Assembly: GCA_025935735.1 (NCBI GenBank)
Contig: JAICUS010000231.1
Coordinates: 1 to 8,716 of the forward strand
Direction: 5' to 3'
DNA: 8,716 bases
Source of the DNA: Solirubrobacteraceae bacterium
GTDB lineage: Bacteria; Actinomycetota; Thermoleophilia; Solirubrobacterales; Solirubrobacteraceae
In this document: positions 1 to 7,121 of the stretch, in pieces
Layout: each line of letters opens with the position of its first letter
Position numbering within the stretch: the first letter of the stretch is position 1
Position numbers and translations under genes: made by a program
Notes under the pieces: generated by a model
What the model was told of the DNA's origin: nothing
Seen by the model: only the letters and a program-made list of their open reading frames with translations
Database searches by the model: none

Positions 1-209
1 CGCGGCGTTGCGTCCGCCATGTGAGGTCGGAGGCGCGGCGCGCGGCGATCAGGACGGCCCGAACCGCCGTCCGACGCACAGGTGAGGAGGCTCTGCGGCG
101 CTGAACGCGTCTCGGATCCCCGGCAGCGAGTGCTCGATCCGACCGACGGTCGCTCATCGCGCCCTGACGACCGTACGTCGTGCCGTTCGACCGCTCGGCG
201 GATGCGGGG

Positions 210-237
210 TTGAGCGGCGACGGCCGCGGCGTAGAGT
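210..237 (+). promoter_or_regulatory. Putative sigma70-type promoter of the esterase
   Basis: A -35-like TTGAGC at 210-215 and a -10-like TAGAGT at 232-237 are separated by 16 bases. They end about 48 bases before the esterase ATG. Both hexamers stand out against the GC-rich surroundings and fit the housekeeping consensus reasonably well. The assignment rests on pattern alone. Confidence 0.45.
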
Positions 238-275
238 CGGCCGCCTCCGGGCGCGGAACCGCGCGCCGTCACGAG

Positions 276-281
276 AGGAGG
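276..281 (+). promoter_or_regulatory. Ribosome binding site of the esterase
   Basis: A perfect AGGAGG inside a longer purine run lies 4 bases before the ATG at 286. It decides the start codon: the other candidate starts in this region are in another frame or lack such a site. The spacing is slightly short but acceptable. Confidence 0.75.
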
Positions 282-285
282 GACG

Positions 286-1899
286 ATGCCTTCGAGGGGT
301 TCGCGGTCACGCATCGCGACGGTGTTGGGCTGCGCCGCCACGCTGGCCGCCGTGTCGCTGTTCGAACTCGCCGGCACGGCGGCGGCGGCCACGCCGGCGT
401 GCGCGGACGGGACGGTCGTGCAGACCGACAAGGGCGCGGTGTGCGGGGTCACGGGAGAGGGCGTCACGTCCTGGCTCGGGGTCCCGTATGCCGCCCCGCC
501 GGTCGGGCGGTTGCGCTTCGCGGCGCCGCGAGCGGCGGCGCCGTGGACGGACACGCTCGCGGCCACGCAGGCCGGCGCGCAGTGCCCGCAGCGCGGCGTC
601 TTCGGCGGCGGCTCGACGAACGAGGACTGCCTGAACCTCAACGTCCAGGTGCCTCAGAATGCGCCGCCGGGGCCGCTCCCGGTGATGGTGGACATCCACG
701 GCGGCGGGTTCTCCGTACTCGGCCCGGGCGACGACAGCCACCTGGCCACGGTCGGCCAGGTCGTCGTGGTCGGCATGAACTACCGCCTGGGCGTGTTCGG
801 CTTCCTCGCTCACGCCGCGCTCGGTGCGGACTCCGGCGACTGGGGCCTGCAGGACCAGCAGGCCGCGCTGCGCTGGGTGCGCCGCAACATCGCCGCGTTC
901 GGCGGCGATCCGCACAACGTAACGATCTTCGGCGCCTCGGCCGGCGGCTCCAGCGTGTGCGACCACCTGGTCTCGCCCGGCTCGGCCGGGCTCTTCCAGC
1001 GCGGCATCAGCCAGAGCGGCGAGTACAACTCGCTGCTCGGGGTCGACACCCAGTGGCAGCCGCAGGACTGCAAGACGCGGCTGTTGGACGAACGCCAAGC
1101 GCAGGCCGCCGGCGCCCGCTTCGCGGCGAGCGTCGGCTGCGGGGACGCTCGCAACGCAGCTGCCTGCCTGCGCGAGGTGCCGGTGCAGACGCTCCTGAAC
1201 GCCGCGGGCAACGGCCTCGGGCCCAACAGCCCGACGATCGCCCCGACGGTCAACGGCACCACGCTGCCGATGTCGCCCGGCGAGGCGTTCGCGCGAGGCC
1301 GCTTCAATCGCGACGTCAGCCTGATGATCGGCGTCGCCCGCGACGAGACCCAGCTGCCGTCGGCGAACACGGCCGACGATTACACGCAGCTCGTGCGCCA
1401 GCAGTACGGCCGCTTCGCCACCGACGTGTTCGAGCGCTACCCGCTGGAGCGCTTTCCCTCGCCGTTCGTGGCCTACCGGACGATCATCGCCGACTCCGAC
1501 GCCGACTGCCCGGCGATGCTCAATGATCAACGGCTCTCGCGCCACATCCCGGTGTTCGCCTACGAGTTCGACGACACCGACGCGCCGCCGGCGTTCTTCC
1601 TCGACCAGACCAAGCCCAACGGCGCTTACCACGTGGCCGAGACGATCGCGTTCCTCTCGGGCACACCGGGCCTGAGCCCCAACCAGGACATCCTGAACAC
1701 GCAGATCCCCGCCCAGTGGGCCGGCTTCGCCCGCAGCGGCAACCCCACCGTGCCCGGCGCGCCGCTGTGGCTGCCTTACACCCACCATCACCCCGTCGTC
1801 ATGTCGCTGCTGGCGGCCGGGGACAGCCAGCTCACCGACGACATCCCGATGCAGCACCAGTGCGACTTCTGGGATCGCCTGACGCCGTTCAACCGCTGA
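286..1899 (+). CDS. Secreted type-B carboxylesterase/lipase family protein
   Basis: The 537-residue product is an alpha/beta hydrolase of the carboxylesterase type B family, which cleaves carboxylic esters, here probably outside the cytoplasmic membrane. A signal peptide is visible: basic residues 4-9, a hydrophobic stretch at about 10-30, then an Ala-rich region with likely cleavage near 35-36. Family landmarks follow in order: the GVPYA segment (66-70), the Cys of EDCLNLNV (115) with an upstream Cys (100) for the usual disulfide, the oxyanion loop HGGGF (138-142), and the nucleophile elbow GASAG with Ser218. An acidic residue follows in ARDE (Glu354), then the catalytic His449 in AYHVAE. 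The full triad is therefore present and the length is normal for the family. The gene stands alone with its own promoter and ends at a shared terminator facing the minus-strand operon. The substrate is unknown; relatives include para-nitrobenzyl esterases and polyester-active enzymes. Confidence 0.93.
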   Translation: MPSRGSRSRIATVLGCAATLAAVSLFELAGTAAAATPACADGTVVQTDKGAVCGVTGEGVTSWLGVPYAAPPVGRLRFAAPRAAAPWTDTLAATQAGAQCPQRGVFGGGSTNEDCLNLNVQVPQNAPPGPLPVMVDIHGGGFSVLGPGDDSHLATVGQVVVVGMNYRLGVFGFLAHAALGADSGDWGLQDQQAALRWVRRNIAAFGGDPHNVTIFGASAGGSSVCDHLVSPGSAGLFQRGISQSGEYNSLLGVDTQWQPQDCKTRLLDERQAQAAGARFAASVGCGDARNAAACLREVPVQTLLNAAGNGLGPNSPTIAPTVNGTTLPMSPGEAFARGRFNRDVSLMIGVARDETQLPSANTADDYTQLVRQQYGRFATDVFERYPLERFPSPFVAYRTIIADSDADCPAMLNDQRLSRHIPVFAYEFDDTDAPPAFFLDQTKPNGAYHVAETIAFLSGTPGLSPNQDILNTQIPAQWAGFARSGNPTVPGAPLWLPYTHHHPVVMSLLAAGDSQLTDDIPMQHQCDFWDRLTPFNR

Positions 1900-1908
1900 A
1901 CCACCCCA

Positions 1909-1946
1909 GCCGCCGGCCCGGCGCCGCACGGCGCCGCGCCGGCGGC
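1909..1946. terminator. Strong bidirectional terminator hairpin between convergent genes
   Basis: A near-perfect hairpin fills the 66-base gap between the esterase stop (1899) and the hydrolase stop (1966). The outer arms GCCGCCGGC (1909-1917) and GCCGGCGGC (1938-1946) pair over 9 bp. After one C/C mismatch the inner arms pair over 7 bp around the loop GCAC (1926-1929). No T-run follows on either strand, as is common for terminators in high-GC actinobacteria. Its position suits it to end transcription from both sides. Confidence 0.7.
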
Positions 1947-1965
1947 AGTCGATCAGACGAACGCG

Positions 1966-2804
1966 TTACGTCGCCGACCCCATCGAAGATCGCAGGAACT
2001 CGCGTACGACGGCACGGAAGCGCTCGGGCTCCTCGACCTCGGGCGCGTGGCCGGAGTGCTCGAATATCCGCAGCTCGGCGGCCGGGATCAGATCGGCGAT
2101 CTGCCGTGCGACGGTGGGCGGTGCGAGCCAGTCGTGGCGGCCGGCTATGACGAGCGCCGGGCAGCGGACCTGTCCGAGCCGCGGCGTGATGTCGTAGTCG
2201 CCGAGGGCGAGTACCGCCGCGTTCTGGGTCTGGTAGCGGAAGGGCGTCGCGGCGACCGCGGCGTCGAGCGTCCCCGGGTCGAAGTCGTGCTCGTACAGCG
2301 GCAGCAGTCTCCTCCAGATCGCTGCGAGGTCCTCGTCGCTGCGCAGGCCGCCGCGCATGTAGCGATCCCAGGTCGCGGGTTCGATGCGGGTGCGCTCCGA
2401 CGCCTGCGCCAGCCGATCCGCATGGCGACGGCTCCAACGGGGATCGTGTCGCGCAGGACGAGCGCCGCCGCGTGGTCGGGGTAGCGGACGGCGTAGGCCA
2501 TTGCGACGCAGCCGCCGAACGACCCGCCGGCGAGGATCACCCGATCGCAGCCCAGCCAGCGGCGCAGCCCCTCCACGTCGTCGGTCCATTGCGCGGTGGT
2601 GAACGGTCGCCGGTCGCCGCTGGCGCCGCAGCCGCGCGCGTCGAACACGACGATGCGGAACTCGTCGGCGAGCGGACCGAAGCCGGCCTTCGTCTCGTGG
2701 TGGTCGGCCAGTCCGGGCGCGCCGTGGTGGGCGATGATGGTCGGGGCGTCATCGGGACCGAGGACCTCGACGTAGAGCTCGTTGCCGTTGATCGCCGCTC
2801 TCAC
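1966..2804 (-). pseudogene. Prolyl-aminopeptidase-like alpha/beta hydrolase, one frameshift
   Basis: This is the last gene of the minus-strand operon. It starts at GTG (2804) and shares GTGA with the stop of the upstream reductase. Residues 1-131 lie in one frame and carry HHGAPG (26-31), the HGxPG oxyanion motif of S33 peptidases, and the nucleophile elbow GGSFGG with Ser95. The rest is read one frame over. It holds the lid region with LRSDEDL, then the catalytic Asp225 in GRHDWLAPP and His253 in HSGHAPEVEEP. Adding one base between about 2403 and 2415 (for example a third G after ATCGG on the minus strand) gives one intact 279-residue protein of normal family length. The enzyme would release N-terminal proline or hydrolyse a related amide or ester. 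Because the sequence on both sides is well conserved, I favour a sequencing error or a very recent lesion. The family call is firm; the substrate is not. Confidence 0.85.
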
Positions 2805-3796
2805 GGCGCGGCCGCCAGCTCGTCGAGGATCGACGGGCCGAGCATGCGCCGCCCCTCTTGCGCGGCGTGCACCGCGTCGACCAGCACGCGCAGGCAGGGC
2901 ACGGCCACTCCGGCGCGCGCGGCGCGCCGGAGTACGGGGCCGAGAACGTAGTCGACCTCCGTCGGGCGGTGGTGAATCGCCAGGTCGCGCCAGACGCCGG
3001 TGCGGGTCTGGCCGTTGCGGTGCCAGTAGGCGCGCTGCGCGCGCCAGGACTCCTCGGTGTCGCCGCCGTCCACGAACGCCTCGGCATCGAACCCGTCGAC
3101 CACCTCGCAACGGACGTCCACGGCGCGAGCCACCCGGACGACCTCGGCGACGAGCCGGCCCAGGACGGCACGGCGCCCCGGGTCGGCGAGCAGCACCGGT
3201 ACGTCCTCGTCGGCGACGGCGGTGGCGAAGTAGGCGGCGGAGATCGCGGCCTTGGTCCACAGGCCGCCGATCACGTTGTCGCTGACCGTGATGGGGTTGA
3301 CCGGATCCAGCAGGGCACCCAGCTCGCGCACGCGGCGGGTGTCGCGGCCGTCCAGCTCGCCGAGCTCCAGCGTGCCCGGGCCGGCGTAGCGGATCACGCC
3401 GGGCGACTCGTAGAAGCCGCCGAAGGTGATCAGCGCGGTCACCGTCCGGGCGGCACCGACGGTGGCGGCGATCGTCTCCTCCTCGAGGCCGTTCTGCATC
3501 GACACCACGCAGCCGTCGTGTCGCAGCCGCGGGGCGATGGTGGCGAGCGCGTTGCGCGTGTGGCGGCCCTTGACGGCCAGCAGCACCAGGCGGAGCTCTT
3601 CCTCGAGCTCGACCGGCGTGAGGGCGCGCACCCGGACCGTCAGCTCCGTCGCACCGGTGATCGTGAGTCCGCGCTCGCGCACGGCGGTCACGTGCTCGGC
3701 GTTGGCGTCGACCAGCGTCACGTCGCGCCCGGCGCGTGCGAGGAACGCCCCGCACACCCCGCCGATCGCTCCGGCACCGACGATGTGCACCCTCAT
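2801..3796 (-). CDS. Ketopantoate reductase family (ApbA/PanE-like) oxidoreductase
   Basis: The 331-residue protein is intact. It starts at ATG 3796, sharing ATGA with the stop of the dehydrogenase upstream, and ends in the GTGA that starts the hydrolase. The N-terminal Rossmann domain shows VGAGAIGG (6-13), with Asp30 at the end of the second strand, which hints at NADH rather than NADPH. Lys76 (AVKGRHT) and Asn102 (MQNG) match conserved E. coli PanE residues Lys72 and Asn98. The C-terminal domain keeps Lys182 (LWTK) and Glu280 (PTEVDY), equivalent to Lys176 and Glu256. The two substrate-side asparagines of PanE (Asn180, Asn184) appear as Ser186 and Phe190. It is somewhat longer than PanE (about 300 residues), with extra sequence around 235-270. 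I infer a 2-oxo-acid or hydroxy-acid oxidoreductase serving this operon rather than the pantothenate enzyme. No panE symbol is given for that reason. Confidence 0.88.
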   Translation of the reverse strand: MRVHIVGAGAIGGVCGAFLARAGRDVTLVDANAEHVTAVRERGLTITGATELTVRVRALTPVELEEELRLVLLAVKGRHTRNALATIAPRLRHDGCVVSMQNGLEEETIAATVGAARTVTALITFGGFYESPGVIRYAGPGTLELGELDGRDTRRVRELGALLDPVNPITVSDNVIGGLWTKAAISAAYFATAVADEDVPVLLADPGRRAVLGRLVAEVVRVARAVDVRCEVVDGFDAEAFVDGGDTEESWRAQRAYWHRNGQTRTGVWRDLAIHHRPTEVDYVLGPVLRRAARAGVAVPCLRVLVDAVHAAQEGRRMLGPSILDELAAAP

Positions 3797-4518
3797 CGCA
3801 GGTCTCGGGTGAGTGGGACCTGCGCCCGGCCGGCGTGCGAGCCGCCGCTGACGTCGAGGACCGCGCCGGTGGTCCAGCTCGAGCGCGGGCCCAGCAGGAA
3901 CAGACAGGCCTGCGCGATCTCCGCCGGGTCGCCGGTGCGGCGCAGCGGCGTCGCGTCGAGGGTCTTGGCGACGTAGTCGTGGAGTCCGGGCTCCCCGCGA
4001 TCCAGCACGCGATCGAGCACCAGACCGGGCGCGACCGCGTTGACCCGGATGCCATGCGGCCCACCTTCGATCGCGCTCACGTGCGTGAGCATCTCGACCG
4101 CCGCCTTGGACGCGCAGTAGTGGCCGCCGCCGGCCCGGGCCGAGCGCGCCGCGCCCGATGACACGGTGACGATCGAGCCCGGCGTGCCGCGGGGGATCCA
4201 GCGCCGGAACGCCTCGCGCGTGATCAGCATCGCGCCGCGCACGTTGACCGCGAACACGCGGTCCCACTCCGCCACCGTCATCTCCACCAGCGGCCGGTTC
4301 GGGAAGATCCCGTGCGCATTCAGCACGCCGTCGAGCGGGCCGATGGTCTCCTCGGCCGCGTCGAACGCGCGTGCCACCGCGGCCTCGTCCGCCACGTCCG
4401 CGGTGATCCCGGCGCCGGCGACATCGACCTCCGCCACGGCCGCGCCGTCGGCGCGCAGCGCCGCGACAACGGCGCGGCCGATCCGGCCGGCGGCGCCGGC
4501 GACCAGCACGGCGCTCAT
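3793..4518 (-). CDS. Short-chain dehydrogenase/reductase (classical SDR)
   Basis: The 241-residue cytoplasmic oxidoreductase has all classical SDR marks. The cofactor loop AGAAGRIG lies at 7-14. Asp32 after the second strand favours NAD(H). NAHG (68-71) stands in for NNAG and Asn92 is present. Catalytic Ser121 and the YxxxK motif follow (Tyr134, Lys138), with the PG motif at about 164-165. The ATG at 4518 shares ATGA with the peptidase stop (4515), and the gene's own stop overlaps the next start in the same way. No strong ribosome binding site is present, consistent with translational coupling. The frame stays open upstream into the peptidase, giving a false impression of a fusion. It probably oxidises or reduces an alcohol/ketone intermediate of the operon's pathway; the substrate is unknown. 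Confidence 0.92.
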   Translation of the reverse strand: MSAVLVAGAAGRIGRAVVAALRADGAAVAEVDVAGAGITADVADEAAVARAFDAAEETIGPLDGVLNAHGIFPNRPLVEMTVAEWDRVFAVNVRGAMLITREAFRRWIPRGTPGSIVTVSSGAARSARAGGGHYCASKAAVEMLTHVSAIEGGPHGIRVNAVAPGLVLDRVLDRGEPGLHDYVAKTLDATPLRRTGDPAEIAQACLFLLGPRSSWTTGAVLDVSGGSHAGRAQVPLTRDLR

Positions 4519-6189
4519 GCCGAGACCGCTCGTTCCGCCCGCTCCAAGGCCGCCTCGACCAGGCCGACAGCCTCGCGCAACCCGACCTCCACGCGCGTGC
4601 GCTCGCGCACCAGCCGCGAGCGCAGGAAGTGGTACGCGGCGCCGTCGGGTGCGAGCGCGGCCAGCCGCGGGACGTCCGCGAGCGCCGGGAGGCCGCCGGC
4701 GAAGATCGCCGGGTCGTGGCCGAAGCGATCTCCCGCGCAGTAGTCGAGCGGGGTGAGCACGCGGGACAGCCGTCGCAGCTGCTCGTTCAGCCAGGCCGGC
4801 TCGCCGTCGAGCCGCGCCACCAGCGCGCCGAGCCGCTCGGCGCGCGCGATCGCCAGCGTCAGGTCGAGCGCGTCGCCGTGCAACTCGCGCAGCCGGGCGG
4901 CCATCGCCGCCGCCGTGGCGCCGAAATCGAACGGCAGCACGGCGTCGGTCAGCAGGCGCGAGACGACGTGGAGGTATATGCGGGTGTCGCGCGCCAGCAG
5001 CTCGATGTCGATCTTGTCGAGCGTGTCGGCGGGCGTGTGCCACCACCAGCCCGTCCCGTTGCCGCGCCGCGGCTCGCGGCCGAACACCGCCGCCTGCGCG
5101 CTCTCGCTTCCGCCGGCCGGCTGCTCCCCCATGTTGGCGAAGATCGCCGGCAGGCCGATCCCCCAGAACGACTGGTCGCCCGCGCGCTGCATGCGCCGGC
5201 CGGCGAAAGTCTGGCCGGCGTGCGTCGCCAGCGCCTCTTGGGCCAGCGCCCCCAGCTCGGCTGCCGCGGTGGTGTCGCTGACCACCGTGTTGCCCCGACC
5301 CCCGTCGAGTCCACGTTGACGTGGGCGACGGCGAACGCCTCGAGCTCCTCCCAGTGATGGTCGGCATACCAGGCCGAGCTCGAGTAGCGCCCCTGCGAAT
5401 GGCCCGACCAGACGCGATCCGCAATCCGCGCCGCCACTCCTCGCGCCGCTCGGCGACGACGCGGGCAACCTCGAGCATCGTCGCGTTCGCTCCGCCGTTG
5501 TCCATCGCGCCGTGGTGCCACGTGTCGTGATGGCCGCTGAACAGCACGAACGGCTCGCCGTCGGCCGCGATCTGCGCGATCAGGATGGGCGTCTCCCGCC
5601 AGCCGGTGTCGACGTCGGCGTACACAGTCACGCGCGGCGCCTGGCCGGCGCGGCAGCGGGCGCGCAACGGAGCGCCGTCGGCCGAGGTGATGGAGACGAT
5701 CGGCACGGCCGGCAGCAGCGAGGCGCGACGGTCGTCGGGGCTGCCCCACACCGGCGAGACGCACATGTCGTGCAGGTGCTCGTGCGGGCTCACGTGCAGC
5801 TGGGCCAGCACCCCGTGACGGCCCGCCTCGAGCGCCTGCTCGGCGCCGGCCACGCCGTCGATCAGCACGACGCGCCCGGAGACGTCCACACGCTCGTAGT
5901 CGCCGGCCGTGCCCTGGCCCACGTAGACGAGCTCGCCGGTCACGGTGCCCGACGCCGAGAACGAATGCGCGAGCGCGCGCAGCGAGCGGCCGCCGGCCTC
6001 CACCCCGGCCCCCACGGGCAGGCTGATGTAAGCCGGGTGGACTACGAGCTCGGTGGCGTAGCCGTAGCCGTCGAGCACCGAGCGCACGTACTCCAAGCCG
6101 GCGAGCTCGCCCTCGGTGCCCGCATGCTTGGTCCAGCGCGCCAGCGCCTCGACATGCGCCGTCAGGCGCTCGCTCGACACGTCACTCAT
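4515..6189 (-). pseudogene. M28-family metallopeptidase, two frameshifts
   Basis: The gene starts at ATG 6189 behind a strong GAGGAGG. Frame 1 (residues 1-259) holds a PA-like insert region (about 60-190) and SGHHDTW...GAMDNGG, giving zinc-site His220, Asp222 and bridging Asp230. The middle part continues in a second frame from about 5411 (WSGHSQGRY, then HVNVDSTG). The final part is in a third frame from about 5300 and includes HTPADTLDKID, the last zinc His motif. One base restored near 5411 (TC to TTC) and one in the G run at 5299-5303 yields a single 558-residue protein. The usual Glu-Glu catalytic/zinc pair after the LRIAFW-like strand is absent; GHSQGRY stands there. It probably hydrolyses a peptide or N-acyl amino acid in the cytoplasm, as I see no signal peptide. 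Its start overlaps the permease stop by 8 bases. Sequencing error and real decay are both possible. Confidence 0.87.
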
Positions 6190-6592
6190 CGGCGGCCTCC
6201 TCGCTCGGCGCGACCAGTACGTTGACGATGTCGCCGCGGCGCAGCAGGACGCCCGTGAGGGCGACCAGCACGATGCCGGCGGCGATGGTCAGGCTGGAGA
6301 GCGCCGCGATGGTCGGGTCTTGGTACTGCAGTGCGTAATTGAACATCGCCACCGGCAAGGTGCTGCGCCCAGGGCGGGTGAGGAACACGGTCGACTCCAG
6401 CTGGTCGGCGGAGACGATGAGCGCGAACAGCGCGGCCACGACCATCGGCGTGCGGATCTGCGGCAACACGACCAGGCGAAAGGTGCGCAGCCGGCCCGCG
6501 CCCAGGTCCCGCGCCGCCTCCTCCAGGCTGCGATCGACGCCGACCAGCGCGGCGGCCAGGAGCGCGACGACGAACGGCAGGCTGATGAATTC
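6182..6592 (-). pseudogene. ABC transporter permease, C-terminal remnant
   Basis: About 136 residues of an inner-membrane permease of the binding-protein-dependent family remain, most like the polyamine/iron PotC-type subunits. Visible marks are a hydrophobic segment LPFVVALLAAALVG (5-18) and the cytoplasmic EAA loop that contacts the ATPase (EAARDLG at 25-31, then LPQIR). Next come a membrane segment around 49-65, the STLPVAMFNY region, and a final membrane segment around 105-124. The family is normally 260-290 residues, so roughly the first half is missing. Upstream of about 6590 the frame gives only polar residues and meets TAG at 6620-6622. No start codon with a ribosome binding site could give a working permease. 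The remnant is the first member of the operon and overlaps the peptidase by 8 bases. Loss probably came from a rearrangement or from a chimeric join. Confidence 0.8.
6196..6202 (-). promoter_or_regulatory. Ribosome binding site of the M28 peptidase
   Basis: GAGGAGG on the minus strand lies 6 bases before the ATG at 6189. It sits inside the 3' end of the permease frame and fixes the peptidase start. It is the strongest ribosome binding site in the operon; the three following genes appear to rely on 4-base stop/start overlaps instead. Confidence 0.75.
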
Positions 6593-6597
6593 GGTAG

Positions 6598-6626
6598 TTG
6601 CGTTTGTTTCGGATGACTGCTACCGT
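6598..6626 (+). promoter_or_regulatory. Putative promoter of the toxin-antitoxin operon
   Basis: TTGCGT (6598-6603) and TACCGT (6621-6626) are 17 bases apart, and the -10 box ends 33 bases before the antitoxin ATG. The region is noticeably richer in T than the surrounding coding DNA. The -10 box sits in the centre of the inverted repeat at 6611-6634, so a bound regulator would block it. Confidence 0.5.
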
Positions 6627-6634
6627 GGTCATCC
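6611..6634. promoter_or_regulatory. Probable operator: perfect 7-bp inverted repeat
   Basis: GGATGAC (6611-6617) and GTCATCC (6628-6634) are exact reverse complements around a 10-base spacer that contains the putative -10 box. A second, looser pair, CGGTAG (6592-6597) and CTACCG (6620-6625), overlaps the same promoter. Antitoxins of this class usually repress their own operon, so the HTH protein encoded 26 bases downstream is the natural candidate to bind here. The binding is inferred. Confidence 0.6.
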
Positions 6635-6659
6635 ACCCGGACAGAACTCGGTGAGGACG

Positions 6660-7121
6660 ATGACGACCGCCACGCCCCAGCTCCCAGACAACCTGCTGCG
6701 CGCCCGACCCGAGGAGGGCGATGCTCTCGAGGCGCTGCGCCGGCAGATCGACGACATCTTCCACGCACACCGGACCGCACGCTTGGTCGGCCCCGACGGC
6801 GAGACGATGGAGATCCCTGCCTCGGCGTTCCACGCGCTCAAGCTCGTCGTGCAGGGCATGGCCCGCGGGCAGACGATGACCCTCGTGCCGCATGGCAAGG
6901 AGCTGACCACCCAGGAGGCCGCCGACCTGCTGCACGTCTCGCGGCCGCACCTGGTCAAGCTGCTCGACGAGGGGATCATCGACCATTACAAGGTCGGCAG
7001 CCACCGGCGCGTGCGCATCGAGGACGTCCTCGCCTACCGCGAGGCCCGCGCGAGCCGCCGCCGCGAGCAGCTCGACGAGCTCACCCGCCTCTCCGAAGGG
7101 CTCGCAGGCGGCTACCGCTAG
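6660..7121 (+). CDS. HTH (excisionase/MerR-type) antitoxin of a PIN toxin pair
   Basis: The 153-residue protein has a C-terminal helix-turn-helix of the excisionase/MerR HTH_17 type (about 82-128): LTTQEAADLLHVSRPHLVKLL, then the wing GSHRRVR and DVLAYRE. The preceding region (about 42-80) has the GxxxxIPxxxxxxL...G pattern typical of antitoxins paired with PIN toxins. The charged C-terminus (130-150) probably forms a helix that contacts the toxin. ATG 6660 follows GAGGA closely; an in-frame GTG at 6651 is an alternative adding three residues. The long open frame upstream of it is not coding. The product should neutralise the PIN nuclease and repress its own promoter through the dyad at 6611-6634. 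I see no damage in this gene. Confidence 0.88.
   Translation: MTTATPQLPDNLLRARPEEGDALEALRRQIDDIFHAHRTARLVGPDGETMEIPASAFHALKLVVQGMARGQTMTLVPHGKELTTQEAADLLHVSRPHLVKLLDEGIIDHYKVGSHRRVRIEDVLAYREARASRRREQLDELTRLSEGLAGGYR

Larger units (their letters stand above)
1..285. other. Non-coding leader upstream of the esterase
   Basis: I can support no gene here. All three forward frames close within about the first 105 bases, and none of the short stretches is recognisable. Small dyads are visible: GACCG-A-CGGTC at 141-151, and ACGAC/GTCGT arms at 168-172 and 178-182. Either could be an operator, but both are short enough to arise by chance in such GC-rich DNA. The right end contains the promoter and ribosome binding site for the esterase, listed separately. 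The tail of an upstream gene leaving the window at base 1 cannot be excluded. Confidence 0.5.

Noticed and set aside
180..1526. A 448-residue plus-strand open frame overlapping the esterase.
   Set aside because: Arg/Gly-rich translation without motifs and without a ribosome binding site; a frame shadow.
307..1929. A 540-residue minus-strand open frame opposite the esterase.
   Set aside because: Composition is typical of an antisense shadow of a GC-rich gene. It has no motifs, and the esterase on the plus strand carries a complete triad.
2145..4064. A 639-residue open frame covering the reductase region and the first half of the hydrolase.
   Set aside because: Only its final part (from GTG 2804) matches a family. 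The rest is Arg/Ala-rich shadow of the reductase and dehydrogenase.
5290..5420. Programmed ribosomal frameshifting to explain the split peptidase.
   Set aside because: Two separate events plus a third in the hydrolase would be needed. No X-XXY-YYZ slippery heptamer is evident and no enzyme of this family is known to use it.
3793..6189. An apparent 798-residue fusion of M28 peptidase N-terminus and short-chain dehydrogenase in one open frame.
   Set aside because: The middle of that frame has no family motifs, while the same DNA in the other two frames gives the rest of the peptidase. The dehydrogenase has its own ATG overlapping the peptidase stop. The open frame is a product of high GC and the frameshifts.
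6339..6659. An N-terminal extension of the antitoxin to 260 residues.
   Set aside because: It would cross the promoter and dyad and read antisense through the permease remnant. The family normally begins near the ATG at 6660.
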